This document shows positions 1-8,710 of a stretch of DNA of 64,000 nt, one piece after another. The notes beneath the pieces are model-generated. The model was not told the DNA's origin. It worked only from the letters and a program-made list of their open reading frames with translations, and did not search any database. Numbering within the stretch: position 1 is the stretch's first letter; each line of letters opens with the position of its first letter. The DNA is from Sphingomonas sp. TDK1 (GTDB lineage: Bacteria > Pseudomonadota > Alphaproteobacteria > Sphingomonadales > Sphingomonadaceae). A program made the position numbers and the translations under genes. The DNA is taken from contig NZ_LXVY01000004.1 in NCBI RefSeq assembly GCF_001650735.1, positions 143,537-207,536 of the forward strand, given 5' to 3'.

Positions 1-28
1 CCTCCCAGGAGGAGGGGCTTAGGTTGGG

Positions 29-946
29 TTACGCCGCCGCCACCGCCGCCTGCTGCCGCGGGCGCAGGCCTAGCAGATGGCAGATCGCGTAGCTCAGCTC
101 GGCGCGGTTGAGCGTGTAGAAGTGGAACTGGCGCACGCCGCCGGCATAGAGCTTGCGGCAGAGTTCCGCCGTGAGCGTCGCCGTGACGAGCTGGCGCGCC
201 GAGGGATGCTCGTCGAGCCCCTCGAACAGCTTCTCCATCCAGGCCGGCACGTCCGTCCCGCACATCGCCGACATTTTCACCACGCTGGCATAGTTCATCA
301 CCGGCATGATGCCCGGCACGATCTCGGCGTCGATCCCCGCCGCCGCCGCACGGTCGCGGAAGCGCAGGAAGGTCTCGGCCTCGAAGAAGAACTGGGTGAT
401 CGCGCGGTTGGCGCCAGCATCGATCTTGCGCTTGAGATTGTCGAGATCGGCCTCGGGGCTCGGCGAATCCGGATGGCATTCGGGATAGGCGCTCACCGAA
501 ATCTCGAACGGGTGGAGACGGCGCAGCCCCGCGACCAGGTCCGCCGCATTCTCATAGCCGCCGGGATGGGTGCGATACTTCTCGCCGGCGCGGGGCGGAT
601 CGCCGCGCAGCGCCACGATATGCCGCACGCCCGCAGCCCAATATTCCTCGGCGATCTGGTCGATCTCCTCGCGCGTCGCCTCGACGCAGGTGAGGTGCGC
701 GGCCGCCGCCAGCGGGGTCTCGCGCGCGATCTTCGACACCGTGGCATGGGTGCGCTCGCGCGTGGTGCCGCCGGCGCCATAGGTGACGCTCACGAACCGA
801 GGCCCGAGCGGCGACAGCGTTTCGATCGAGGCCCAGAGCGTCTCTTCCATCTTCTCGGTCTTGGGCGGGAAGAATTCGAAGCTCACCGCCACATCGCCCG
901 CCACATCGGCGAACAGGGGCGGTGCCATGGGGTCTACGATACTCAT
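29..946 (-). CDS. metF: 5,10-methylenetetrahydrofolate reductase
   Basis: Reduces 5,10-methylene-THF to 5-methyl-THF with a flavin cofactor, supplying the methyl group for methionine synthesis in the cytoplasm. The 305-residue product has the usual MetF length. It carries the N-terminal motif VSFEFFPPKTEKMEE, a central FVSVTYGAGGTTRERT stretch and the ALRGDPP motif, all typical of the family. The ATG at 946 overlaps the stop of the upstream ArsR-methyltransferase gene (ATGA), so the two are translationally coupled and share a promoter. The start gives a clean N-terminus; the open frame continues upstream only as a shadow inside the neighbour. The stop lies 28 bp from the window edge, so a following methionine-synthase gene, common in this context, would lie outside. 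Identification is secure. Confidence 0.97.
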   Translation of the reverse strand: MSIVDPMAPPLFADVAGDVAVSFEFFPPKTEKMEETLWASIETLSPLGPRFVSVTYGAGGTTRERTHATVSKIARETPLAAAAHLTCVEATREEIDQIAEEYWAAGVRHIVALRGDPPRAGEKYRTHPGGYENAADLVAGLRRLHPFEISVSAYPECHPDSPSPEADLDNLKRKIDAGANRAITQFFFEAETFLRFRDRAAAAGIDAEIVPGIMPVMNYASVVKMSAMCGTDVPAWMEKLFEGLDEHPSARQLVTATLTAELCRKLYAGGVRQFHFYTLNRAELSYAICHLLGLRPRQQAAVAAA

Positions 947-1893
947 GCCGCCTTCACCTTTTCCACGCTCTCCCCGGTCTTGCGACCGAGCCATAATTTC
1001 ACCGTCAGCGCACCGCCTTCGAGCGTCTGCACCTGCACCGGGGCGAGCCCGGCGCGATCGAACCAGCCGAGCATCTGCTCGTCCGAGAAACCCAGTCGCG
1101 CATGCGCATCGCGGGTGCGCAGCTCCTCGCGCTCGTGCGGCGCGAAATCGACGATCAGCAGCCGCCCGCCGGGGCCGAGCACCCGTGCCGCCTCGCCGAT
1201 CGCCGCCGCCGGCTGCTGCGCGAAATGGAGCACATGATGCAATATAGCAGTATCCGCAGCCCCGTCCTGCAGCGGCAGCGCATAGAGATCGGCCTGGCGC
1301 AGCTCGGCATGGCCGAGATCGGCGAGCTTCGCCCGCGCCAGCCGCAGCATCTCCGACGAGCGATCGATCCCCACCGCCTGCGCGGCGCGCGGCCCGAACA
1401 GCTCGAGCATGCGGCCGGTGCCGGTGCCGATATCGACCAGCGTGCCGAGCGAGCCGTCGCCCAGCGCGGCGCCCATCGCGGCCTCGACTTCGCTTTCGGC
1501 GACATGGAGCGAGCGGATCGCGTCCCACTGGCCGGCATTGGCCTCGAACCAGCTTTCCGCCGCACTCGCCCGGTCGGCCCGGACCGCCGAGAGCCGCGCC
1601 TGATCGGCCACCACCCAGGGGTCGCCCGCCAGTTCCCACGCGTCGAGCGCGGCGAGCACCGGCGCGGTCACCGCCTGCTGACCGAGCGCCACGAATACCC
1701 AGCTGCCTTCCTTGCGCCGCTCGGCGAGCCCGGCGTCGCACAGGATCTTCACATGGCGGGAAACCCGCGGCTGGCTTTGCCCCAGCACCTGCGCCAGCTC
1801 GCCGACGCTCAGCTCCATCGCCCGCAGCAGCGCGACGATGCGCAACCGGGTCGAATCCGCGAGCGCGCGGAAGATGGCGAGGGGTTCTGTCAT
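943..1893 (-). CDS. ArsR-family regulator fused to SAM-dependent methyltransferase
   Basis: The 316-residue protein has an N-terminal winged helix of ArsR type (about residues 1-95; LADSTRLRIVALL, then the recognition helix around QSQPRVSRHVKIL). A class I methyltransferase domain follows (about 150-260), with the SAM-binding motif LVDIGTGTGRMLELF and the post-motif DFAPHEREELR. No metal-binding cysteine pair of classical ArsR is seen. Fusions of this type sit upstream of metF in many alphaproteobacteria. SahR-like ArsR proteins are known to control methionine-cycle genes in Proteobacteria, so a role as sensor of SAM or S-adenosylhomocysteine is plausible, but it is inference here. The gene overlaps metF by 4 bp and is preceded by a perfect palindrome at 1906-1927, suggesting autoregulation. 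Whether the methyltransferase domain is catalytic or only a ligand sensor cannot be decided from sequence. Confidence 0.9.
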   Translation of the reverse strand: MTEPLAIFRALADSTRLRIVALLRAMELSVGELAQVLGQSQPRVSRHVKILCDAGLAERRKEGSWVFVALGQQAVTAPVLAALDAWELAGDPWVVADQARLSAVRADRASAAESWFEANAGQWDAIRSLHVAESEVEAAMGAALGDGSLGTLVDIGTGTGRMLELFGPRAAQAVGIDRSSEMLRLARAKLADLGHAELRQADLYALPLQDGAADTAILHHVLHFAQQPAAAIGEAARVLGPGGRLLIVDFAPHEREELRTRDAHARLGFSDEQMLGWFDRAGLAPVQVQTLEGGALTVKLWLGRKTGESVEKVKAA

Positions 1894-1905
1894 GGGCGGG
1901 TTAGA

Positions 1906-1927
1906 GATATAAAGATATCTTTATATC
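1906..1927. promoter_or_regulatory. 22-bp perfect palindrome, probable ArsR operator
   Basis: Half-sites GATATAAAGAT and ATCTTTATATC form an uninterrupted inverted repeat 13 bp upstream of the ArsR-methyltransferase start. It is strikingly AT-rich against its surroundings. Position and symmetry fit binding of a winged-helix dimer over the promoter of the metF operon. That the fused regulator binds it is inference. Confidence 0.75.
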
Positions 1928-2008
1928 AGGTCAACGCATCGCTGCGCGGTTGCGTGCGTTTGCGGCTCTGGCTAGCCCGGCCCAAACCCCGTGAAGGAAC
2001 CCAGTCCC

Positions 2009-2242
2009 ATGCGCAAGCTTCTCCTCCTCCCCGTCGCCGCGCTGGCGTTTGCCGGCCTGTCCGCCTGCGGCAACAAGGCGAAGAACGAAGCCGCCGAAGC
2101 CAATGAGGCGATGGCCGGCGACAGCAACACGATGGGCGAGGCGGTCGCCGACGTGAACGCCGCCGAGGACGCCGCCTTCGCCAATGCCGAGAGCGCCTAT
2201 TCGAACACGTCTGGCCCTGCCGGCAACGAGATCACCGACTGA
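2009..2242 (+). CDS. small predicted lipoprotein
   Basis: This 77-residue protein starts MRKLLLLPVAALAF and has a lipobox LSAC with the lipidated cysteine near residue 18. A lysine-containing, alanine- and glutamate-rich, probably helical or disordered tail follows. AAGGA at 1994-1998 is suitably spaced from the ATG at 2009; an in-frame GTG at 1991 would put six extra residues before the signal peptide and is less likely. Small alanine-rich lipoproteins of this type are common in sphingomonads; no function is known to me. The aldo/keto reductase gene follows 38 bp later on the same strand and may be co-transcribed. Confidence 0.8.
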   Translation: MRKLLLLPVAALAFAGLSACGNKAKNEAAEANEAMAGDSNTMGEAVADVNAAEDAAFANAESAYSNTSGPAGNEITD

Positions 2243-2280
2243 CGCGTTCCACGCCCTCCCCTTTCCATCGGAGACCCCGC

Positions 2281-3231
2281 ATGCCGCATCTTCGCCATCT
2301 CGGCGCCTCGGGCCTGGAAATCTCGCCGCTCGTGCTGGGCGGCAATGTGTTCGGCTGGACTGCCGACAAGGCCACCAGCTTCCGCATCCTCGACCGCTTC
2401 GCCGAGCGCGGCGGGGTGATGATCGATACCGCCGATGTCTATTCGGCCTGGGTCTCCGGCCACAAAGGCGGCGAATCCGAGACGGTGATCGGCGAATGGC
2501 TGCGCACCTCCGGCAAGCGCGACCAGGTGCTGATCGCCACCAAGGTCGGCATGCTGCCGGGCGAAGGCGGCGAGAAGCTGGCGCCGGCGCGCATCGCCGC
2601 CGCGGCAGACGCATCGCTCCAGCGGCTCGGCATCGAGACGATCGACCTGTATTTCGCCCACCAGGATGATGAGGACGTGCCGCAGGAAGACTATCTCGCG
2701 GCGTTCGGCGCGCTGATCGATGCGGGCAAGGTCCGTGCGCTGGGCGCGTCGAACTTCCACGCGATGCGGCTCAAGTCGGCGCTCGACCTCGCGACGAAGG
2801 AAGGGCTGCCGCACTTCCGGGTGCTGGAGCCCGAATACAATCTGGTCAGCCGCCGCAAGTTCGAGGGCGAGTTGCAGGATCTCTGCGTCACCCATAATCT
2901 CGGCGTCATCCCCTATTATGGGCTCGCCTCTGGCTTCCTCACCGGCAAATATCGCAGCGAAGCCGATCTCTCGAAGAGCGTGCGCGGCGGCGGCATGGCG
3001 AAGCTGCTCGCCGGCAAGGGCGGCGCGGTACTGGCGGTGATGGACGAGGTGGCGGCCGAGACCGGGGCCAGCCTCGCCCAGATCGCGCTCGCCTGGCTGG
3101 CGGCGCAGGACGGCGTCACCGCCCCGATCGCCAGCGCGACGAGCATCGAACAGCTCGACGAACTGATCGGCGCCTGGGACGTGGAACTCAGCCACGACCA
3201 GCGCGACCGCCTGACCGCCGCCGGGGCCTGA
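2281..3231 (+). CDS. aldo/keto reductase
   Basis: NAD(P)H-dependent aldo/keto reductase of 316 residues with a full catalytic tetrad: D49 and Y54 in IDTADVYS, K88 in ATKVG, and H127 in LYFAHQ. The TIM-barrel start (LGASGLEISPLVLGGN) and C-terminal cofactor region (APIASATSIEQLDELIGA) match the family (YajO/YhdN-like subgroup). The substrate is unknown. The stop codon shares one base with the start of the following small gene (TGATG), so the two are probably translated together. Confidence 0.93.
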   Translation: MPHLRHLGASGLEISPLVLGGNVFGWTADKATSFRILDRFAERGGVMIDTADVYSAWVSGHKGGESETVIGEWLRTSGKRDQVLIATKVGMLPGEGGEKLAPARIAAAADASLQRLGIETIDLYFAHQDDEDVPQEDYLAAFGALIDAGKVRALGASNFHAMRLKSALDLATKEGLPHFRVLEPEYNLVSRRKFEGELQDLCVTHNLGVIPYYGLASGFLTGKYRSEADLSKSVRGGGMAKLLAGKGGAVLAVMDEVAAETGASLAQIALAWLAAQDGVTAPIASATSIEQLDELIGAWDVELSHDQRDRLTAAGA

Positions 3232-3458
3232 TGACCGCGGCCGACCTGATCGACCGTATCGTGGCCCAACTCGTCCGGCGTCACGGCGGCACCGTCCGGC
3301 GCTGGAAGACGGTGCTGGGCAAGGTGCGCGTCTACAACGCCGAGACGCACCCGCACTGCAACTGGTCGCTGGCGCCCAGCGGCGCGGCCGGCGACGTCGC
3401 GGCGGTGGAAAAGCTGCTCGACGAGCTGCGGATCACCTATCCGATCGTGACCGGCTGA
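3231..3458 (+). CDS. hypothetical protein, coupled to aldo/keto reductase
   Basis: A 75-residue soluble protein with an acidic C-terminal half (AAVEKLLDELRITYPIVTG) and a central NAETHPHCNWSLAPSG segment. I do not recognise a family; the pattern of a short alpha/beta protein with an HPHCNW motif looks conserved rather than random. It begins one base inside the stop of the reductase and ends just before a strong hairpin. No signal peptide or membrane segment is seen. Real coding is supported by coupling and composition only. Confidence 0.7.
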   Translation: MTAADLIDRIVAQLVRRHGGTVRRWKTVLGKVRVYNAETHPHCNWSLAPSGAAGDVAAVEKLLDELRITYPIVTG

Positions 3459-3461
3459 ACG

Positions 3462-3492
3462 AAAAAGGGCGGAGCACCGCAGTGCCCCGCCC
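3462..3492 (-). terminator. intrinsic terminator of the TonB receptor gene
   Basis: GGGCGGAGCAC and GTGCCCCGCCC form an 11-bp stem with one mismatch and a 4-nt loop. On the minus strand it is followed by a run of five T. It lies between two convergent genes and may also slow transcription of the plus-strand pair. Confidence 0.8.
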
Positions 3493-3515
3493 CCGTTTCC
3501 GGCGTCCGCCAGCCC

Positions 3516-5825
3516 CTACAGGCCGACCTTCAGCGTCAGGAAGAACTGCTGCGGCGCGCCGACCATCAGCGTCTGATTGTCGCCGCTGTTGCCGAAGCCG
3601 TTGGTGCCGATCGTCGAGATGTACTTCTTGTCGAACAGGTTGGTCACGTTGCCCTGCAGCTCGAGCTTCCGGCCACCCAGGTCGAACTTGTAGCCGAGCG
3701 TCGCATCCACCACCACGCGGCCGTCCACGAACTGGTCGTTGGTGTAGGTGAAATAGCGCTTGCTCATATAGTTCGCGCCGACGCGGGCGTTGAAGCCCTG
3801 ACCCGACCAGGTGACTTCGCCCTTCAACATGTGCTTGGGCGAGTCGACCACCGTCTTGCCCTTGGTCGGGATCACGCCGCTCGCGGTGACGACGTTGTCG
3901 CGATAGGTCGAGTCATTGTAGCTGTACGAGCCGAACAGCCCGAAGCCCATCGGCAGGCGGATATCGCCGGTCGCCTCGACGCCGATCGAGCGCGCATCGC
4001 CGACATTCTGCAGGATCGCCGGGTTGCCGACGATGCCGGCGCTGGTGGTCACGGCCAGCAGGCGGTTGCGGAAGTTGACGTAATAGCCCGCCAGCGAGCC
4101 GGTGAAGATGCCCGACCGGTAGCGGCCGCCCACTTCATAGGTGTCCGACTCTTCCGGCTTCAGCTTGGTCGCGCCGGTGTTGAGCGCGTTGAAGCCCGCC
4201 TGGGTGGTCGCGAAGGGACCGCTGGTGGCCGAGGACACGAAGGCGCGCGTCACCTGGGTGAAGCCGGCGAACAGTTCGGCGTCGCGCGTGACGCGGTAGT
4301 TCAGGCCGGCATGCGGCTGGAACCAGTCGGTCACCTTGATCTTGCCGCCGGCCAGGCCGCCCGCGACGATCGGGGTCGCGCGATTGGTGACGGCAAAGCC
4401 CTTCCAGCCCAGGTTGGCGGTCAGCTGGCCCAGCTCGATCTTGTCCTGCACAAAATACTGGACGGTGTCGGTCTGGTACTTCCAGTACCATTGGGTCGCA
4501 AACGGATTGCTCTGGAACGACAGGCTGTCGCGGCCCGGATCGGTGCGGCTGTCCAGCGCGTAGAAGCGGCGGGCCTGACGGAAGTTGTTGCGCTCGTACC
4601 AGCCACCAACGGTGATGTCGTTCATGCCGATCTTGGTGCCGACATTGCCGAACACGCCGCCGCGGCGGATGTCATACTCGGTCGTGCGCAGCGACATCGG
4701 CACGCCGTTCGGCGACGCGACATAGGGGGTGTACCACAGGCCCTGGCCATGGTTGCTGTGGTAATAGCCCTTCAGCGCGCCATGGATCGCCGACCCGCTG
4801 GTCGTCTCGATGCCCGCCGAGGTCAGATAGTCACGACGCAGGCCGGCGGCGTTGTAATAGGCATCGTCCGGATTGAGGAATGGCGCCGGATAGACCTTGC
4901 CCGCACCCGGGTTGGTCGGCGTGACGCCGGTATAGCCGTTGTTCGCGCCTACATCCGAGACCAGGATCGCCTTGGCATAATCGTTCGAGATGTTGTCCCA
5001 GTTATAGCCCAGGCGCTTGATCATATCGAGCGACATGTCCTGATAGTCGTTCTCGCGACGATCGGAGAAGTCGAACGTGCCCACCGCGCGCAGGTCCGGG
5101 CTCAGCGGCGTGACGATCTTGCCGTTGACCTGGTTGATGCGCTGCGAGCCCCAGCCCTTCCACTTGTCGGTGTCCGAGTGGAGGTAGGAGAGATAGGCGC
5201 GGGTGCCGCCCGGGGTCAGCTCGCCGAAGTCGAGGCGACCGAACACGCGCCAGAAATTGTCGCTGCCGCCGGTGCCGTTCACCTCGATGCCCAGCTTGTC
5301 CTTCGGATCGCTCGACAGGAATTCGAGCGTGCCGCCCAGATTGTTCGTCGCCTGGGTGTCGATCGAGCCCGAGCCCTGCGAGACGCGGGTCTCGGCGATG
5401 TTCTCGCTGATGATCGCGCGGCTGATGTGCAGGCCGTTGACGTTGCCATAGCTGGCGTCGCCGAGCGGGATACCGTCGAGCGTGAAACCCAGCTGGTTCT
5501 GATTGAAGCTGCGGATCGAGATGCGACCGGCCCATTCATAGGCGCCGAACGGGTCCGCACCCTGGAAGTTGACACCCGGCAGCTTCTCGATCGCCTTGAG
5601 CGGGCTGGTGCCCGGCGCGAGCAGCGCGATGTCGGCCTGGGTCAGCGTCTGGATCTGGCGGGTTTCGCCCTTGCCGATCACCACGATCTCGTCGGCGCCG
5701 CTCTGCGGCTGGCTGTCGTCGACCAGGGTGGCGTTGGGCACGGTCTGCGCGAAGGCAGCGCCGGCAGTGAACAGCGACGTGCCGGCGAGCAGGCCGGCAG
5801 CAAGCATACGGATGCGCATGCGCAT
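3516..5825 (-). CDS. TonB-dependent outer-membrane receptor
   Basis: A 769-residue outer-membrane transporter. The start MRMRIRMLAAGLLAG at 5825 begins a signal peptide (cleavage near AAFAQ) and has AAGGGG 3 nt upstream; the open frame runs further upstream without a sensible N-terminus. A plug domain follows (DEIVVIGKGETRQIQTLTQ, PGVNFQGADPFGAYEW, ISIRSFNQNQLGFTLDG), then a long beta-barrel rich in aromatic and glycine residues. The last residues FFLTLKVGL form the terminal strand. The substrate cannot be read from sequence; no siderophore or vitamin B12 genes are adjacent. The gene stands alone, divergent from clpB. Confidence 0.95.
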   Translation of the reverse strand: MRMRIRMLAAGLLAGTSLFTAGAAFAQTVPNATLVDDSQPQSGADEIVVIGKGETRQIQTLTQADIALLAPGTSPLKAIEKLPGVNFQGADPFGAYEWAGRISIRSFNQNQLGFTLDGIPLGDASYGNVNGLHISRAIISENIAETRVSQGSGSIDTQATNNLGGTLEFLSSDPKDKLGIEVNGTGGSDNFWRVFGRLDFGELTPGGTRAYLSYLHSDTDKWKGWGSQRINQVNGKIVTPLSPDLRAVGTFDFSDRRENDYQDMSLDMIKRLGYNWDNISNDYAKAILVSDVGANNGYTGVTPTNPGAGKVYPAPFLNPDDAYYNAAGLRRDYLTSAGIETTSGSAIHGALKGYYHSNHGQGLWYTPYVASPNGVPMSLRTTEYDIRRGGVFGNVGTKIGMNDITVGGWYERNNFRQARRFYALDSRTDPGRDSLSFQSNPFATQWYWKYQTDTVQYFVQDKIELGQLTANLGWKGFAVTNRATPIVAGGLAGGKIKVTDWFQPHAGLNYRVTRDAELFAGFTQVTRAFVSSATSGPFATTQAGFNALNTGATKLKPEESDTYEVGGRYRSGIFTGSLAGYYVNFRNRLLAVTTSAGIVGNPAILQNVGDARSIGVEATGDIRLPMGFGLFGSYSYNDSTYRDNVVTASGVIPTKGKTVVDSPKHMLKGEVTWSGQGFNARVGANYMSKRYFTYTNDQFVDGRVVVDATLGYKFDLGGRKLELQGNVTNLFDKKYISTIGTNGFGNSGDNQTLMVGAPQQFFLTLKVGL

Positions 5826-6085
5826 GAACCCCTTGGGAAAGCACCGGACCCCTCGCCCGTGCTGGGCGGCCGCTACGCGCGCTGCGTTGCAACATTCGAT
5901 CGTTCGCGCTGCATTCCAGGGACTCTTCCGTGACGATCGCGTGACGAGCGGCTTAACACCTCGGAAATCTCCTGATTTCTTGCCGTGGGCCGCGGGGCGA
6001 GTAGAGTGACCGCGACGCAACTTACCGCTCTTGTGTTGCTCAATTGCAACACTATCTGCTGGTCACACGCGAACAGGGATCAGGC
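5826..6085. promoter_or_regulatory. divergent intergenic region, TonB receptor / clpB
   Basis: These 260 bp separate two divergent genes. The palindrome GTTGCAAC lies at 5886-5893, about 60 bp upstream of the receptor start. A second inverted repeat with the same core is at 6033-6052 near clpB. No other gene was found. Confidence 0.5.
6030..6057 (+). promoter_or_regulatory. candidate heat-shock (RpoH) promoter of clpB
   Basis: CTTG at 6030-6033 and CTAT at 6052-6055 are 18 bp apart. This resembles the alphaproteobacterial sigma-32 pattern (CTTG, then C-Y-TAT after about 17 bp). A 7-bp inverted repeat GTGTTGC / GCAACAC (6033-6039, 6046-6052) lies between and over these elements. The assignment rests on motif likeness and on clpB being a standard RpoH target. 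Confidence 0.45.
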
Positions 6086-8665
6086 ATGAACCTCGACAAA
6101 TTCACCGACCGCGCCAAGGGCTTCCTGCAATCGGCGCAGACCGTGGCGATCCGCATGAACCATCAGCGGATCAGCCCCGAACATCTTTTGAAGGCGCTGC
6201 TCGAAGACGAGCAGGGCATGGCCAGCGGCCTGATCCAGGCGGCGGGCGGCGACGCCAAGCGCGCGCTGAGCGAGACCGATCTCGCGCTCTCCAAGATCCC
6301 GGCCGTCAGCGGTTCGGGCGCGCAGTCGACACCCGGCCTCGACAATGATCTCGTTCGCGTGCTCGACCAGGCCGAGACGATCGCGCAGAAGTCCGGCGAC
6401 AGCTTCGTCACCGTGGAGCGGCTGCTGGTTGCGCTGGCGCTGAGCCTCAACACCGCCGCCGGCAAGGCGCTGCAGGCAGCGAATGCGAAGCCCGAGGCGC
6501 TCAACACCGCGATCAACAGCATGCGCGGCGGCCGCACCGCGGACACGGCGTCGGCCGAGGATCGCTACGACGCGCTCAAGAAATTCGCTCGCGACCTGAC
6601 CGAGGCGGCGCGTGCCGGCAAGCTCGATCCGGTGATCGGCCGCGACGAGGAAATCCGCCGCACGATCCAGATCCTCGCCCGCCGCACCAAGAACAATCCG
6701 GTGCTTATCGGCGAGCCCGGCGTCGGCAAGACCGCGATCGCCGAAGGCCTCGCGCTGCGCATCGCCAATGGCGACGTGCCCGATACGCTCAAGGACCGCA
6801 CGCTGATGGCGCTCGACATGGGCAGCCTGATCGCGGGTGCCAAATATCGCGGCGAGTTCGAGGAGCGCCTCAAGGGCGTGCTCGACGAGGTGAAGGGCGC
6901 CGAGGGCCAGATCGTGCTGTTCATCGACGAGATGCACACGCTGATCGGCGCCGGCAAGGCCGAGGGCGCGATGGACGCGGGCAACCTGCTCAAGCCCGCG
7001 CTCGCCCGTGGCGAACTGCACTGCATCGGCGCGACCACGCTCGATGAGTATCAGAAGCATGTCGAGAAGGACCCCGCGCTCCAGCGGCGGTTCCAGCCGG
7101 TGTTCGTCGGCGAGCCGACGGTGGAGGACACGATCTCGATTCTGCGCGGGCTCAAGGAGAAGTACGAGCTGCACCACGGCGTGCGGATCACCGATGCGGC
7201 GATCGTCGCCGCGGCGACGCTTTCCAACCGCTACATCGCCGACCGCTTCCTGCCCGACAAAGCGATCGACCTGATGGACGAGGCCGCCAGCCGCATTCGC
7301 ATGGAGGTGGAGAGCAAGCCCGAGGAGATCGAGAGCCTCGACCGGCGGATCATCCAGCTCAAGATCGAGCGCGAGGCGCTGAAGCGCGAGACCGACGAAG
7401 CCTCGCGCGACCGGCTGGCCACGCTCGAAGAGGATCTCGCCAATCTCGAGCAGCAATCGGCCGAGCTGACTACCCGCTGGCAGGCGGAGAAGGACAAGAT
7501 CAATGCCGAGGCGGTGCTCAAGGCACAGCTTGACCAGGCGCGGATCGAACTCGACCAGGCGCAGCGTGCGGGCGATCTCGCGCGTGCCGGCGAGCTGTCC
7601 TACGGTGTGATCCCGCAGCTCACCCGCCAGCTCGACGAGGCGCAGAGCGCCGCCAAGGGCGCGATGCTGCGCGAGGAAGTGACGGCAGACGACATCGCCG
7701 GCGTCGTCGCGCGCTGGACCGGCATCCCGATGGAGCGGATGCTCGAAGGCGAGCGCGAGAAGCTGCTCCACATGGAGGAGCAGCTCGGCAAGCGGGTGAT
7801 CGGCCAGGCCGATGCGGTGAAGGCGGTCTCCACCGCCGTCCGCCGCAGCCGTGCGGGCCTGCAGGATCCGAACCGGCCGCTGGGCTCGTTCCTGTTCCTC
7901 GGGCCGACGGGTGTGGGCAAGACCGAGCTGACCAAGGCGCTCGCCGAGTTCCTGTTCGACGATCCCAATGCGATGGTGCGCATCGACATGAGCGAGTTCA
8001 TGGAAAAGCACGCGGTCGCGCGGCTGATCGGCGCCCCTCCGGGCTATGTCGGCTATGAGGAAGGCGGCGTTCTCACCGAAGCCGTTCGGCGTCGCCCCTA
8101 TCAGGTGGTGCTGTTTGACGAGGTCGAGAAGGCACATGGCGATGTGTTCAACATCCTCCTTCAGGTGCTGGACGATGGTCGCCTGACCGACGGCCAGGGC
8201 CGCACGGTGGATTTCTCGAACACGATCGTGATCCTGACCTCGAACCTGGGCAGCCAGTATCTCACCAATCTGGCGGACGGGCACGGGGTGGAAGAGGTCG
8301 AGCCGCAGGTGATGGAGGTGGTGCGGGCGCATTTCCGCCCGGAATTCCTCAACCGGCTGGACGAGATCATCCTGTTCCACCGGCTGGGCGCGGACCACAT
8401 GGCGCCGATCGTCGATATCCAGGTCGGCCGGGTGGCGAAGCTGCTCAAGGACCGCAAGGTGGGCATCGACCTGTCGCCCGCGGCGCGCGAGTGGCTGGGA
8501 CGGGTAGGCTATGATCCGGTGTACGGCGCGCGTCCGCTGAAGCGGGCGGTGCAGAAATACCTGCAGGATCCGCTGGCCGACCTGATCCTGCGCGGCGCGG
8601 TGAAGGATGGGTCGACGGTGCACGTCGACGAGGGTGATGGCGCGCTGGTGCTGCGAGTGGAGTGA
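6086..8665 (+). CDS. clpB: ATP-dependent disaggregase ClpB
   Basis: Hexameric AAA+ chaperone that, with DnaK, extracts polypeptides from aggregates in the cytosol. The 859-residue length is normal. Order of domains: Clp N-terminal repeats (about 1-145), first AAA+ module with Walker A GEPGVGKT near residue 210, the long coiled-coil middle domain (about 400-525) that distinguishes ClpB from ClpA, then a second AAA+ module with GPTGVGKTE near 605 and the arginine/sensor region SNLGSQYL. The C-terminus lacks a ClpP-binding loop signature. The ATG at 6086 begins [13 protein letters not shown], matching family N-termini; an upstream in-frame extension is not needed. A strong terminator follows immediately. 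Confidence 0.98.
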   Translation: MNLDKFTDRAKGFLQSAQTVAIRMNHQRISPEHLLKALLEDEQGMASGLIQAAGGDAKRALSETDLALSKIPAVSGSGAQSTPGLDNDLVRVLDQAETIAQKSGDSFVTVERLLVALALSLNTAAGKALQAANAKPEALNTAINSMRGGRTADTASAEDRYDALKKFARDLTEAARAGKLDPVIGRDEEIRRTIQILARRTKNNPVLIGEPGVGKTAIAEGLALRIANGDVPDTLKDRTLMALDMGSLIAGAKYRGEFEERLKGVLDEVKGAEGQIVLFIDEMHTLIGAGKAEGAMDAGNLLKPALARGELHCIGATTLDEYQKHVEKDPALQRRFQPVFVGEPTVEDTISILRGLKEKYELHHGVRITDAAIVAAATLSNRYIADRFLPDKAIDLMDEAASRIRMEVESKPEEIESLDRRIIQLKIEREALKRETDEASRDRLATLEEDLANLEQQSAELTTRWQAEKDKINAEAVLKAQLDQARIELDQAQRAGDLARAGELSYGVIPQLTRQLDEAQSAAKGAMLREEVTADDIAGVVARWTGIPMERMLEGEREKLLHMEEQLGKRVIGQADAVKAVSTAVRRSRAGLQDPNRPLGSFLFLGPTGVGKTELTKALAEFLFDDPNAMVRIDMSEFMEKHAVARLIGAPPGYVGYEEGGVLTEAVRRRPYQVVLFDEVEKAHGDVFNILLQVLDDGRLTDGQGRTVDFSNTIVILTSNLGSQYLTNLADGHGVEEVEPQVMEVVRAHFRPEFLNRLDEIILFHRLGADHMAPIVDIQVGRVAKLLKDRKVGIDLSPAAREWLGRVGYDPVYGARPLKRAVQKYLQDPLADLILRGAVKDGSTVHVDEGDGALVLRVE

Positions 8666-8671
8666 GGGTTG

Positions 8672-8700
8672 GAGGGACCGCCGCGTGGCGGCGGTCCCTC
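8672..8700 (+). terminator. terminator after clpB
   Basis: GAGGGACCGCCGC and GCGGCGGTCCCTC form a perfect 13-bp stem with a GTG loop, 6 bp after the clpB stop. The T-run after it is short (TT), so termination may be aided by the very stable stem. It lies between convergent genes and could serve both. Confidence 0.75.
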
Positions 8701-8710
8701 TTGCGACCAC

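Noticed and set aside
1..28. Terminator after metF
   Set aside because: CCTCC / GGAGG can pair (1-15), but the stem is 5 bp, lacks a T-run and is cut by the window edge.
1894..2008. SAM or SAH riboswitch before the metF operon
   Set aside because: The leader between the palindrome and the first gene is only about 12 bp, too short for any known riboswitch aptamer.
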